64,000 bases of DNA from Streptomyces cadmiisoli (GTDB lineage Bacteria > Actinomycetota > Actinomycetes > Streptomycetales > Streptomycetaceae). The stretch covers positions 4,216,001 to 4,280,000 of the forward strand of contig NZ_CP030073.1 of assembly GCF_003261055.1 (NCBI RefSeq), read 5' to 3'. Every line of letters starts with the position of its first letter. The first letter of the stretch is position 1. The notes beneath the pieces are model-generated. The model made no database searches. It was not told the DNA's origin and saw nothing but the letters and a program-made list of their open reading frames with translations. Position numbers and translations under genes: made by a program. This document shows, piece after piece, positions 26,930-35,121 of this stretch.

Positions 26930-28516
26930 TCAGCGGCAGGCGCAGTTCGCCAGGGCGGTGGCGGTGCGGTCCAGGGCCGCCTGGGCGGTGACCGGGTCGG
27001 TCGTCCCGGAAGCCAGGAAGGCGAAGGCGAGCAGCCGGCCGTCCCGGTTCACGACCGTTCCGGCGAGGGCGTTCACCCCGGTGAGGGTGCCCGTCTTGGC
27101 GCGCACGAGGCCGGCCGCGCCGTCTCCGTAACGGGCGCTCAGCGTGCCGGTGAAACCGGCGACCGGCAGGCCCGTGAGGGTGGCCCGCAGGTCGGGGCGG
27201 GCGGGGTCGGCGGCCTTCAGCAGCAGAGCCGTGAGCAGGTCCGCGTTCAGCCGGTTGTCCCTGTTCAGGCCGCTGCCGTCGCCGAACACCGCCCCGTTCA
27301 GCGGCAGACCGAGTTTCTGGAGCCGGGCCAGCGTCGCGCGGCCCGCTCCCCGGAAGTCGGCGGGTTCGCCGGCGGCGACGGCGACGTGCCGGGCCAGGGC
27401 CTCGGCGATGTCGTTGTCGCTGTTGGTCATCATCCGCTCGACCAGCGCCGACAGCGGCGGCGAGGCGACCTCGGCGAGGGCTTCGGCCCGGCTCGTCGCC
27501 TTGGACGGCCCGGGTGAGGTCGTGGTGATGCCGTGGGTCTCCAGGAGCTCCGCGAACGTCCGGGCGGCCTCCGCCGCGGGGTCGGCCACGCGGGGCGCCG
27601 GACCGTGCGTGGAGTCGTCCGTCCGGGCCTCGTCGACCATCAGGGCGCTGACGAGCGCGATGTTGTCGTTGACGCCGATGGGGTGAAGTTCCTGACCGGC
27701 GAAGAGGGTCGTGTCGTACGAGAGGGTCGCCTCGCGCACGCCGGTCCGCTTCAGGGCGGCGGCCGTCTCCCGGGCGAGGGTGCGCAGGTCGGCCTCGCCG
27801 GCGCCGTCCTCGCGGGCCGTGAGGGTGGGGTCGCCGCCGCCGACCAGGATCAGCTCGCCGGTGTCGGGCTCGTAGACCGTTCGGGTGGTGAGGCGGTGGT
27901 CGGGGCCCAGGGCGGACAGGGCCGCCACCGCGGTGGCGATCTTCGTGGTGGAGGCCGGGGTGACCGCTTCGCCGGCGCGGGAGCCGTACAGACGTCTGCC
28001 GGTCGTCACGTCGACGACCGCGGCCGTGCGCAGGGAGCCGAGGGACGGATCGTTCAGCAGCGGGTCCAGGACGTCGGCGAATGCCTTGCCGCCGGGCGCC
28101 GACCGCACCGTGTGCGTACCGCCGCCGAGGCCGGTCAGGACGGATGCCGCACTCGGGGCGGGCTTCGGCGCGCCGGCCGCCGCGCCGGGCCGGTCGCCGT
28201 GATCTGCGCCACCCCCGCCGGCACGGGCGGCGGCCCGGTCCCGCTCGGCCTTACGCTGGCCTGAGGAGTCCCAGGGCCCCGCGGCGGTCACCACGACCGC
28301 GGCCAGCGCCAGGCCGACGGTGGCGGCGCCCGTGGTGTACTGCCAGGTCTTCGCCCGCGTGACCCTTGTGACCTGCGGTTTCGCGGCTCGTGCCAGCCGC
28401 GCGACCCGCGGCCGTGCCGCGGTCGTGACCCGCGCGAGGCGAGGTCGTACGGCGTTCGCGACCCGCGTCACATGCGGCCTCGCGACTCGCCAAGGCTTCA
28501 GCTCAGGCACGACCAC
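26930..28516 (-). CDS. dacB: D-alanyl-D-alanine carboxypeptidase/endopeptidase, S13 (PBP4) type
   Basis: 528 residues. Trims or cleaves peptidoglycan peptides outside the membrane. Penicillin-binding motifs: SxxK at Ser189-Lys192 (PASTTKIATAV), SDN in MMTNSDNDIAEAL and KTG in VRAKTGTLTGVN. One membrane helix (about 62-80) anchors it. The cytosolic N-terminus is unusual: 55 residues of imperfect basic repeats (VTRVANAVRPRLARVTTAAR). GTG 28516 is listed, but GTG 28510, two codons later, has the better spacing to GAAAGGGG. Divergent from ppa across 79 bp. Confidence 0.95.
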   Translation of the reverse strand: MVVPELKPWRVARPHVTRVANAVRPRLARVTTAARPRVARLARAAKPQVTRVTRAKTWQYTTGAATVGLALAAVVVTAAGPWDSSGQRKAERDRAAARAGGGGADHGDRPGAAAGAPKPAPSAASVLTGLGGGTHTVRSAPGGKAFADVLDPLLNDPSLGSLRTAAVVDVTTGRRLYGSRAGEAVTPASTTKIATAVAALSALGPDHRLTTRTVYEPDTGELILVGGGDPTLTAREDGAGEADLRTLARETAAALKRTGVREATLSYDTTLFAGQELHPIGVNDNIALVSALMVDEARTDDSTHGPAPRVADPAAEAARTFAELLETHGITTTSPGPSKATSRAEALAEVASPPLSALVERMMTNSDNDIAEALARHVAVAAGEPADFRGAGRATLARLQKLGLPLNGAVFGDGSGLNRDNRLNADLLTALLLKAADPARPDLRATLTGLPVAGFTGTLSARYGDGAAGLVRAKTGTLTGVNALAGTVVNRDGRLLAFAFLASGTTDPVTAQAALDRTATALANCACR

Positions 28517-28595
28517 CAGCCCCTTTCGCGATCACACAGCGGCGTGAGGGACACTTAACCACCAGAACTGTGTGTTGATCATGGAGGAGCCACCG

Positions 28596-29087
28596 GTGGA
28601 GTTCGACGTCACGATCGAGATTCCGAAGGGTTCGCGGAACAAGTACGAGGTGGACCACGAGACCGGTCGTATCCGCCTGGACCGCCGCCTGTTCACGTCG
28701 ACCAGCTACCCGGCCGACTACGGCTTCGTCGAGAACACCCTCGGCGAGGACGGCGACCCGCTGGACGCGCTGGTCATCCTGGACGAGCCGACCTTCCCCG
28801 GCTGCCTCATCCAGTGCCGTGCGATCGGCATGTTCCGCATGACCGACGAGGCCGGCGGCGACGACAAGCTGCTGTGCGTGCCGGCCCACGACCCGCGGGT
28901 GGAGCACCTGCGGGACATTCACCACGTCTCCGAGTTCGACCGCCTGGAGATCCAGCACTTCTTCGAGGTCTACAAGGACCTGGAGCCCGGCAAGTCCGTC
29001 GAGGGCGCCAACTGGGTGGGCCGGACCGAGGCGGAGGCCGAGATCGAGCGGTCCTACAAGCGCTTCAAGGAGCAGGGCGGTCACTGA
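28596..29087 (+). CDS. ppa: Inorganic pyrophosphatase, family I
   Basis: 163 residues. Hydrolyses pyrophosphate and so drives biosynthetic reactions; cytosolic. Family I active site: [44 protein letters not shown] with the metal-binding Asp residues, and [21 protein letters not shown] ending. GTG 28596 is chosen because GGAGGAG lies six bases upstream and the product then begins with the normal [10 protein letters not shown]; upstream ATGs at 28572-28581 would place the ribosome site inside the gene. Confidence 0.97.
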   Translation: MEFDVTIEIPKGSRNKYEVDHETGRIRLDRRLFTSTSYPADYGFVENTLGEDGDPLDALVILDEPTFPGCLIQCRAIGMFRMTDEAGGDDKLLCVPAHDPRVEHLRDIHHVSEFDRLEIQHFFEVYKDLEPGKSVEGANWVGRTEAEAEIERSYKRFKEQGGH

Positions 29088-29099
29088 CCCCCGCCCCCT

Positions 29100-29137
29100 G
29101 TGAACGGGCCGCACGCGCACGCGTGCGGCCCGTTCAC
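29100..29137 (+). terminator. Strong terminator of ppa
   Basis: GTGAACGGGCCGCACG and CGTGCGGCCCGTTCAC form a perfect 16-bp stem with a 6-base loop, 12 bases after the ppa stop. No T-run follows. Confidence 0.85.
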
Positions 29138-29192
29138 GTGTCTGTGCGCATACTGAGGCCTACTGGGTGTCGTACAGGAAGAGCTGCTTCAA

Positions 29193-30854
29193 GTGACGGA
29201 GGCGGAGGACCGCAAGCCGCAGTCGGACGAGGCGCGGACGGCGTTCGATCCCGAGATCACGTCCGAGTTCGCGATCCCGCGGGGGCTCGACGTCCCCAGA
29301 GGTGTCGCCGAGCCGGAGACCACGTCCGAGTTCGCGGTCCCGGACGGGCTGGACCCCCCGCAGGGGGCCGCCCACGAGGCCGAGGGTTCGGCGTTCAGCC
29401 CGCCGCGCACCTACGACGCCCGAACCGCCCCGGCGGCGTTCACCCCGGCCGAGGGCATCCAGGTGGTCAGCCTGACCAAGGACGTGCCCTGGCAGGACCG
29501 GATGCGCACGATGCTGCGGCTGCCGGTGACCGAGCGGCCCGCGCCGGAGCCGGGTCCGAAGGCGGAGGAGGGCGGTCCCGCCGTTCCGCGCGTGCTGGAC
29601 CTGACGCTGCGCATCGGCGAACTGCTGCTGGCGGGCGGTGAGGGCGCCGAGGACGTGGAGGCCGCGATGTTCGCGGTCTGCCGCTCCTACGGGCTCGACC
29701 GCTGCGAACCGAACGTCACCTTCACCCTGCTGTCGATCTCCTACCAGCCCTCGCTCGTCGACGACCCGGTGACGGCCTCGCGGACGGTCCGCCGGCGCGG
29801 CACCGACTACACGCGCCTCGCGGCCGTGTTCCAGCTCGTGGACGATCTGAGCGACCCGGAGACCCACATCTCGCTGGAGGACGCCTACCGGCGCCTCGCG
29901 GAGATGCGCCGCAACCGGCACCCCTACCCCACCTGGGTACTGACCGCGGCGACCGGCCTGCTCGCGGGCGCGGCCTCGGTGCTGGTCGGCGGTGACGTGA
30001 TCGTGTTCTTCGCGGCGGCGCTCGGCGCGATGCTCGGCGACCGGCTCGCATGGCTGTCGGCGGCCCGCGGGCTGCCGGAGTTCTACCAGTTCACGGTGGC
30101 GGCGATGCCGCCCGGCGCGGTGGGGGTCGCGCTCACGCTGGCGCACGTCGACGTACGGGCGTCCGCGGTCATCACGGGCGGGCTGTTCGCCCTGCTGCCC
30201 GGACGGGCGCTGGTGGCGGGCGTACAGGACGGCCTGACCGGCTTCTACATCACCGCGGCGGCACGGCTGCTGGAGGTCATGTACCTCTTCGTCGGCATCG
30301 TCGTCGGGGTGCTGGTGATGCTGTACTTCGGCGTCCAGCTGGGCGCCCAGCTCAACCCCGAGGCGGCACTGAGCATCGCCGAGCGGCCCGTCGTGCAGAT
30401 CGCCGCCTCCATGCTGCTGTCGCTGACGTTCGCGGTACTCCTCCAGCAGGAGCGGGCCACCGTGCTCGCGGTGACCCTCAACGGCGGTGTCGCCTGGTGC
30501 GTGTACGGCGCCATGCACTTCGCCGGCGGTCTCTCTCCGGTCGCCTCGACGGCCGTCGCGGCCGGGCTCGTGGGCCTGTTCGGGCAGTTGCTCTCCCGCT
30601 ACCGCTACGCGTCCGCGCTGCCGTACACGACCGCGGCGATCGGGCCGCTGCTGCCCGGTTCCGCCACGTACTTCGGTCTGCTGTCGATCGCGCAGAACGA
30701 CGTCAACGAGGGTCTGGGCTCGCTCACCCAGGCCGCGGCGCTGGCGATGGCCATCGCCATCGGGGTGAACCTCGGCTCCGAGATCTCCCGGCTGTTCCTG
30801 CGGGTCGGCTCGGCCGGCCGCCGCAAGGCGGCCAAGCGGACCCGGGGCTTCTAG
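29193..30854 (+). CDS. Threonine/serine exporter, ThrE family
   Basis: 553 residues. A cytosolic N-terminal region of ~125 residues contains two imperfect repeats (DPEITSEFAIPRGLDVPRG and PETTSEFAVPDGLDPPQG). DUF1212 follows (DLTLRIGELLLAGGEGAEDVEAAMFAVCRSYGL), then about ten membrane helices and a second ThrE_2/DUF3815 part (QNDVNEGLGSLTQAAALAMAIAIGVNLG). The fused form is typical of corynebacterial ThrE, which exports threonine and serine. GTG 29193 has AGGAAGAG upstream. The stop codon TAG is split by the IS630 insertion: TA belongs to the target and G is the first base of the element, so the protein is intact. Confidence 0.9.
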   Translation: MTEAEDRKPQSDEARTAFDPEITSEFAIPRGLDVPRGVAEPETTSEFAVPDGLDPPQGAAHEAEGSAFSPPRTYDARTAPAAFTPAEGIQVVSLTKDVPWQDRMRTMLRLPVTERPAPEPGPKAEEGGPAVPRVLDLTLRIGELLLAGGEGAEDVEAAMFAVCRSYGLDRCEPNVTFTLLSISYQPSLVDDPVTASRTVRRRGTDYTRLAAVFQLVDDLSDPETHISLEDAYRRLAEMRRNRHPYPTWVLTAATGLLAGAASVLVGGDVIVFFAAALGAMLGDRLAWLSAARGLPEFYQFTVAAMPPGAVGVALTLAHVDVRASAVITGGLFALLPGRALVAGVQDGLTGFYITAAARLLEVMYLFVGIVVGVLVMLYFGVQLGAQLNPEAALSIAERPVVQIAASMLLSLTFAVLLQQERATVLAVTLNGGVAWCVYGAMHFAGGLSPVASTAVAAGLVGLFGQLLSRYRYASALPYTTAAIGPLLPGSATYFGLLSIAQNDVNEGLGSLTQAAALAMAIAIGVNLGSEISRLFLRVGSAGRRKAAKRTRGF

Positions 30855-30880
30855 TGTCGTGTGCTTGAAGTCTATTTACG
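30854..30880 (+). repeat. Left terminal inverted repeat of the IS630 element
   Basis: Begins GTGTCGTGTGCTTGAAGT and ends TTTACG; pairs with 31956-31982 with four mismatches. Confidence 0.9.
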
Positions 30881-31930
30881 ATTGATCTTCGTGAGGATCT
30901 GGTCGGCGGTTTTGGTCCAGGTGAACGGCTCGCAGCGGGTGTTGTAGCCGTCGATGAAGGCGCGGATGGCGGCCTTCAGGTCGGGAACCGACTCGAAGGT
31001 GCCGCGCCGTATGGCTTGCCGGGTGATGATCCCGAAGAAGATCTCGACCATGTTGAGCCAGGAGCAGGAGGTGGGGGTGAAGTGCAGGGTCACCCGCGGG
31101 TGCTTCGCCAGCCACGCCTTCACGTTCGGGTGCTTGTGGGTGGCGTAGTTGTCGACCACGACGTGCAGTTTCACCCTGGGGTGCGCCTTGGCGACCTGCT
31201 TGAGGAAGTGCAGGAACTCTTTGTTGGTGTGCCGCTCGTAGCAGGCATCTGCGCTGATCCTGCCGGTGGCGACCTCCAAGGCGGCGAACAGCGAGGTGGT
31301 GCCGTTGCGCCTGTAGTCGTGGGTCTGGCGTTCCGGCAAGCCAGGCCGCAGGGGCAGGATTGGGGCGGTGCGGTCCAGTGCCTGGATCTGGGTCTTCTCG
31401 TCGACGCACACCACGACCGCCTTCTCCGGCGGGGCCAAGTACAGGCCGACCACGTCGCGGATCTTCGGCTCCAGCTCCGGATCGGTGGAGAACTTGAAGG
31501 TCTCCACCCGGTGCGGCTGGATGCCCCACTTCCGCCAGATCTTCGCGATCACGGAGAACGAAAGCCCGAGCTCCTTGCCCAGCAGTCGCGACGACCAGTG
31601 CGTCACCCCCAGCCTCGCCGGCGGCCTGCCGTCCTCGGCCAGCGTCGCGACCAGCACAGCCACCTCGTCCACCGTCCCCGGCCGACCCGGGCGCGGCAAA
31701 TCCCCCAGCGACTCGATTCCCGAAGCCCCGTACCGGTCACGCCACTTCAAAACGGTCGGCCGGGACGTCCCCAACCGGGAAGCGATCTGCGCATTGGACA
31801 CACCGTCGGCGGCCAGCAACACGATCCGCGCACGCTGAACCAGGCCCGCCGGCGCCGTCGACATGCGCGTCAGCGCCTCCAGACGAGACCGGTCACCCTC
31901 GCGGAGCTGCAGCGCAGCGGCCGTATGCAT
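30872..31930 (-). CDS. IS630-family DDE transposase
   Basis: 352 residues. N-terminal helix-turn-helix region (SNAQIASRLGTSRPTVLKWRDRYGASG) of the winged Tc3/mariner sort, then a DDE core: VVVCVDEKTQIQALDR (first Asp), KLHVVVDNYATHKHPNV (second Asp) and LNMVEIFFGIITRQAIRRGTF (Glu), with the ~35-residue spacing between the second Asp and Glu that defines IS630. ATG 31930 gives MHTAAALQLREGDR, the usual family start. No frameshift or stop interrupts it, so it is probably active. Confidence 0.95.
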   Translation of the reverse strand: MHTAAALQLREGDRSRLEALTRMSTAPAGLVQRARIVLLAADGVSNAQIASRLGTSRPTVLKWRDRYGASGIESLGDLPRPGRPGTVDEVAVLVATLAEDGRPPARLGVTHWSSRLLGKELGLSFSVIAKIWRKWGIQPHRVETFKFSTDPELEPKIRDVVGLYLAPPEKAVVVCVDEKTQIQALDRTAPILPLRPGLPERQTHDYRRNGTTSLFAALEVATGRISADACYERHTNKEFLHFLKQVAKAHPRVKLHVVVDNYATHKHPNVKAWLAKHPRVTLHFTPTSCSWLNMVEIFFGIITRQAIRRGTFESVPDLKAAIRAFIDGYNTRCEPFTWTKTADQILTKINRK

Positions 31931-31955
31931 GACGCCATTGTCCCGAACCGACGAC

Positions 31956-31982
31956 CGTAAAGCTACTTCAAACACACGACAC
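31956..31982 (-). repeat. Right terminal inverted repeat of the IS630 element
   Basis: Read on the minus strand it begins GTGTCGTGTGTTTGAAGT and ends TTTACG, matching the left end at 23 of 27 positions. Confidence 0.9.
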
Positions 31983-32054
31983 TAGCGCCTGCCGCGGCAC
32001 TGGCGCCGGACCGGCGGGCGGGTGGTCTCCGCGCCGCGCCGGCCGGTCGGCCGC

Positions 32055-33188
32055 TCAGCCCTGTCGGTAGGGGTCGTACGGGTACTGCTGCTCGTCCTGC
32101 GGCTGCCCCTGCTGCGCTCCGTACGGCTGCTGGGGCCGGCCCTGCGGGTGCTGCCCGCCGTAGGGCTGCTGGGGGTGACCCTGGGCGTAGGGCTGCTGGG
32201 GCTGCTGCGGGGCGTAGGGCTGCTGCGGGTGGCCCTGCGGGTGCTGTTGCGGGTGCTGCTGCGGGTGGCCCTGCGGGTACTGCTGCGGGTGCTGGGGCTG
32301 CTGCCCGCCGTACGGCTGCTGGGGCCGGCCCTGCGGGTGCTGCCCGCCGTACGGCTGCTGCGGGTTCTGGTGCTGTCCGTATCCGTACTGCTGCTGTCCC
32401 TGCGGGCCCTGCTGCCCCGGCCGGCCCTGCTGCGGGTGGTGGTGGTCGCCGTAGGGCTCGTCACGGTGGTCCGGCCGGATGGGGCGCAGCCGGGTCGTCG
32501 CGTCGTCCATCGGCGCCTGCTGCTGGGCGGCGGGCTCGTGCGACTGCGGCTCCTGGCCCGCGTTCTTCTTCTTGCTGGAACGGGCCCGCCAGAACTCGAT
32601 GATGATCGGGAGCACGGAGACGAGGACGATCAGGATGAGGATCGCCTCGATGTTCTTCTTGACGAAGGCGACGTTGCCCAGCCACGCGCCGAGCGCGGTG
32701 ACTCCCGCGCCCCACAGGATGCCGCCGAGGACGTTGAAGATCACGAAGGAGCGGTACCGCATGCCGCTGACGCCGGCGATGATCGGCGTGAACGTGCGCA
32801 CGATCGGCACGAACCGGGCCAGGACCAGGGACTTGGGACCGTACTTCTCGAAGAACTCGTGCGCCTTGGTGACGTTCTCCTGCTTGAACAAGCGGGAGTC
32901 CGGGCGCGTGAACAGCGACGGACCGACCTTCTTGCCGAACATGTAGCCCGCTTGGTCGCCGAGGATCGCGGAGAGGCAGATCAGGGCGATGGCGGCCCAC
33001 AGCGGGAAGTCCAGCTGGTCCGACGCGATCAGCAGACCGGCCGTGAACAGCAGCGAGTCGCCCGGCAGGAAGAACCCGATCAGCAGGCCCGACTCGGCGA
33101 ACACGATGAGGAGCAGACCCCAGATACCGAAGGTGTCCAACAAATAGTTCGGATCCAGCCAGCTCGGTCCGAGGGCAAGCGTCGTCAC
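32055..33188 (-). CDS. DedA/SNARE-associated family membrane protein with Gln/Pro-rich tail
   Basis: 377 residues. The first ~220 are a DedA protein: LLDTFGIWGLLLIVFAESGLLIGFFLPGDSLLF, the conserved GDQAGYMFGKKVG and ARFVPIVRTFTPIIAGVSGMRYRSF with the family's essential Arg residues, and about five membrane helices. DedA proteins act as undecaprenyl-phosphate or lipid flippases and support membrane homeostasis. The remaining ~155 residues are cytosolic and built from QQPYGGQHPQGRP-type repeats, which is unusual for the family. GTG 33188 follows a weak ribosome site (GGAACC). The IS element lies just downstream but does not touch the gene. Confidence 0.88.
   Translation of the reverse strand: MTTLALGPSWLDPNYLLDTFGIWGLLLIVFAESGLLIGFFLPGDSLLFTAGLLIASDQLDFPLWAAIALICLSAILGDQAGYMFGKKVGPSLFTRPDSRLFKQENVTKAHEFFEKYGPKSLVLARFVPIVRTFTPIIAGVSGMRYRSFVIFNVLGGILWGAGVTALGAWLGNVAFVKKNIEAILILIVLVSVLPIIIEFWRARSSKKKNAGQEPQSHEPAAQQQAPMDDATTRLRPIRPDHRDEPYGDHHHPQQGRPGQQGPQGQQQYGYGQHQNPQQPYGGQHPQGRPQQPYGGQQPQHPQQYPQGHPQQHPQQHPQGHPQQPYAPQQPQQPYAQGHPQQPYGGQHPQGRPQQPYGAQQGQPQDEQQYPYDPYRQG
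32085..32400 (-). repeat. Degenerate tandem repeats encoding the DedA Gln/Pro/Tyr tail
   Basis: A unit of roughly 45-60 bp containing CCGTACGGCTGCTG and GGCCCTGCGGGTG recurs several times. In protein terms the units are QQPYGGQHPQGRP, QHPQQYPQGHP and QQPYAPQQP. Confidence 0.75.
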
Positions 33189-33410
33189 GGTTCCGGGCTC
33201 CTGAGAGGTGAGGGAAGTACGGCGTTGGGTGCGGCCGGACAAAGCTATCAACGCAATGTGTCCGCCCCAGGTTCCACCTGGGTCCCGCGATGCACTGCCC
33301 AACGGCCCGGACGAGGTTGTGCGTCATGGGTATCGCCGACATCGGCACCGGGGTGCGCGCGCACGGAACGGCCGTCGTACCCGCCGGGGCCGGGGTGTCC
33401 TGGCTCGCCG

Positions 33411-34184
33411 TCAGCCGCCCGCCGGCTGGGTCCGGGGCGGGCGGGTGGGAGGCGGGCCGGGCCGAGGTGGGCGGGCCACGATGCCGTACACCGCCGTGGC
33501 CGCCAACTCCACCGCGGCCACCGCCAGCAGCATCGGTCCCGGTCCCACTTCCATATGGAGCAGCCACGCACCGAGCAGCCCGCCGGCGAACAGCAGGCAG
33601 ACGCCCGCCACGCGCCGCACCTGGGCCCGGCCCCCGGCCGTGATCCTCGGGTCCGGCGAGACCATCGAACCGCTCAGGAACGCCGTCAGGGACCGGGTCG
33701 CCACGGTGGTCGACAGGTCCGGCACGGGCGCACGCAGCGTCGTGACGTTCCGCATGCCCATGGCCACGGCGAGGATCGCGACCGTCCCCTGCTGCTGCGC
33801 GTTCCGCGTTCCGGAACCGGCGTCGATGCCCCAGGCCACGCCCCCGGCGGCCGCCAGCAGCACGGCCTCGGCGAGCAGCCCGGCGACGAACCAGCGGTGA
33901 CCACCCGTTTCCATACGTGACTCGAACCTGGACCCGACCACCGCGCCGACGGCGAACCCCGCCAGCGACACCGTCGGCGCCACCGCCGACAGCTCTCCCT
34001 CCCCGGCCAGCGCGAAGCCGAGGAGGAGGACGCTGCCGGTCTGTATCGCCGTGAACACCGGACCGAGCGCGAGGAAGCTGACCGCGTCGATCACCCCGGT
34101 CACCGCCGTCAGGGTCAGCATCAGCCCCGTGAGGGGCCGCCCCGGATCCGGTCTCACCGCACGGCTCCGCACCGCGTCGGGCAC
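33411..34184 (-). CDS. DUF1275 (YoaK-type) membrane protein
   Basis: About 257 residues and six membrane helices: LTGLMLTLTAVTGVIDAVSFLALGPVFTAIQTGSVLLL at the N-terminus carries the family pattern 'G-x-x-D-A-x-S', followed by FAVGAVVGSR, AVAMGMRNVTTLRAPVPDLSTTVATRSLTAFL and GGLLGAWLLHMEVG. Function of the family is unknown. Start is uncertain: GTG 34223 extends the frame but runs through an inverted repeat and lacks a ribosome site, so GTG 34184 is preferred. It follows tipA on the same strand; the 74-bp gap contains the repeat, which may be its operator. Confidence 0.8.
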   Translation of the reverse strand: MPDAVRSRAVRPDPGRPLTGLMLTLTAVTGVIDAVSFLALGPVFTAIQTGSVLLLGFALAGEGELSAVAPTVSLAGFAVGAVVGSRFESRMETGGHRWFVAGLLAEAVLLAAAGGVAWGIDAGSGTRNAQQQGTVAILAVAMGMRNVTTLRAPVPDLSTTVATRSLTAFLSGSMVSPDPRITAGGRAQVRRVAGVCLLFAGGLLGAWLLHMEVGPGPMLLAVAAVELAATAVYGIVARPPRPGPPPTRPPRTQPAGG

Positions 34185-34192
34185 GACCGGGA

Positions 34193-34218
34193 CGTATGGA
34201 TCACACTCGGACCATACG
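34193..34218 (-). promoter_or_regulatory. Inverted repeat between tipA and the DUF1275 gene
   Basis: CGTATGG and CCATACG, 7-bp perfect arms with a 12-base spacer. In the gene's direction the left arm contains TATGGT, usable as a -10 element. Candidate repressor site; the binding protein is unknown. Confidence 0.45.
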
Positions 34219-34258
34219 ATCACCGGGCCGCGGCGACCAGCGGAGCGTGACCTCCGCG

Positions 34259-34693
34259 CTACCCGGCGTGCCGGGCGGCGTTGGCGAGGATCGCGTCGCG
34301 CAGGTACACCGCGAGACCGGGGCGGATCTTCTCGTACGTCGCCGTGAACCGGGCGTCGGCCACGTACATCTCGCCGAGACCGCTGTGCATCTCGTGGGAG
34401 CAGTCGTAGTACGAGTCCGAGATGAAGCGGCGGTGTTCCTCCGCCGTGTCCATGGCCGCCTCCGAGTCGGCCGCGGTGCCGGCTGCCATCAGGTCGGCCA
34501 TGCGCTGGTGGATGGCGCCGAACTCCTCCGCGCAGCGCTTCCAGTCCTCCTTGGTGTAGGCGGCGGTCCGCCGCTGCGACTCCCGGTAGGCGTCGGTCCC
34601 GCCCCACCGCTCCCGCACCTCGTCCTCGTGCTGGTCGGGGTCGAACTCCCCGAACACCTCGAACTTCTCCTCTGGCGTGAGGTTGATGCCCAT
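34259..34693 (-). other. Internal translation product TipAS (alternative in-frame start of tipA)
   Basis: ATG 34693 (Met110 of the long form) is preceded by GGAGG with eight bases between, giving a 144-residue product identical in extent to the known TipAS. In S. lividans TipAS is made in excess and sequesters thiopeptides. Confidence 0.8.
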
Positions 34694-35020
34694 CTTGCGT
34701 GCCTCCATGGCGTGTTCCACGGCCGCCGCCATCTTCTGGAGCTGGTCGATCCGGGCGGTCAGCAGTTCGTGCTGGCGGCGCAGATGTGCGCGCGGGTCCA
34801 CGTCCGGGTCGTCGAGGAGGGCGGCGATCTCTTCGAGCGGGAAGCCGAGCTCGCGGTAGAAGAGGATCTGCTGCAACCGGTCGAGGTCGGCGTCGGTGTA
34901 GCGCCGGTGGCCCGCGTGGCTGCGCTCGCTGGGGACCAGCAGTCCGATGCCGTCGTAGTGGTGCAGGGTGCGCACCGTGACTCCGGCGAACCCGGAGACC
35001 TGTCCCACGGAGTAGCTCAC
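34259..35020 (-). CDS. tipA: TipA-type MerR regulator with thiopeptide-binding (TipAS) domain
   Basis: 253 residues, same length as S. lividans TipAL. Residues 1-70 are a MerR winged helix (SYSVGQVSGFAGVTVRTLHHYDGIGLL, HRRYTDADLDRLQQILFYRELGF), 75-109 the coiled coil, and 110-253 the TipAS ligand domain (MGINLTPEEKFEVFGEFDPD, then DILANAARH-like end). TipAL activates its own promoter when bound by thiostrepton-like thiopeptides. Cys207 is present but position 214, a cysteine in TipAL, is glycine here. GTG 35020 follows GAAGGGAG. The promoter upstream has the characteristic overlapping inverted repeat. An internal start at Met110 with its own ribosome site should yield TipAS. Confidence 0.95.
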   Translation of the reverse strand: MSYSVGQVSGFAGVTVRTLHHYDGIGLLVPSERSHAGHRRYTDADLDRLQQILFYRELGFPLEEIAALLDDPDVDPRAHLRRQHELLTARIDQLQKMAAAVEHAMEARKMGINLTPEEKFEVFGEFDPDQHEDEVRERWGGTDAYRESQRRTAAYTKEDWKRCAEEFGAIHQRMADLMAAGTAADSEAAMDTAEEHRRFISDSYYDCSHEMHSGLGEMYVADARFTATYEKIRPGLAVYLRDAILANAARHAG

Positions 35021-35047
35021 TTCCGCTCCCTTCTCGGTACGCCCACC

Positions 35048-35078
35048 ACCGTCCGCCCTCACGCCGCGTGAGGTGCAA
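35048..35078 (-). promoter_or_regulatory. tipA promoter with MerR-type operator
   Basis: On the minus strand: TTGCAC (-35), a 19-bp spacer, then GACGGT (-10). The spacer holds CCTCACG-CGG-CGTGAGG, a 7-bp inverted repeat at 35057-35073. A long 19-bp spacer with a centred palindrome is how MerR-family activators work, and this layout matches the well-known ptipA. Confidence 0.85.
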
Positions 35079-35121
35079 GTCCTGGGTCCCGGACGGGCCC
35101 CGACCGGCCGAGGTCCCGGTG

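Larger units (their letters stand above)
30854..31982 (-). mobile_element. IS630-family insertion sequence, 1,129 bp, intact
   Basis: Bounded by TA dinucleotides (30852-30853 and 31983-31984), the target duplication expected of the Tc1/mariner-IS630 group. Terminal inverted repeats of 27 bp match at 23 positions and begin GTGTCGTGTG on both ends. It holds one complete transposase gene. Joining the flanks restores TTC-TA-GCGCC, so the original exporter stop was also TAG. The near-perfect ends and intact ORF suggest a recent insertion. Confidence 0.93.
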
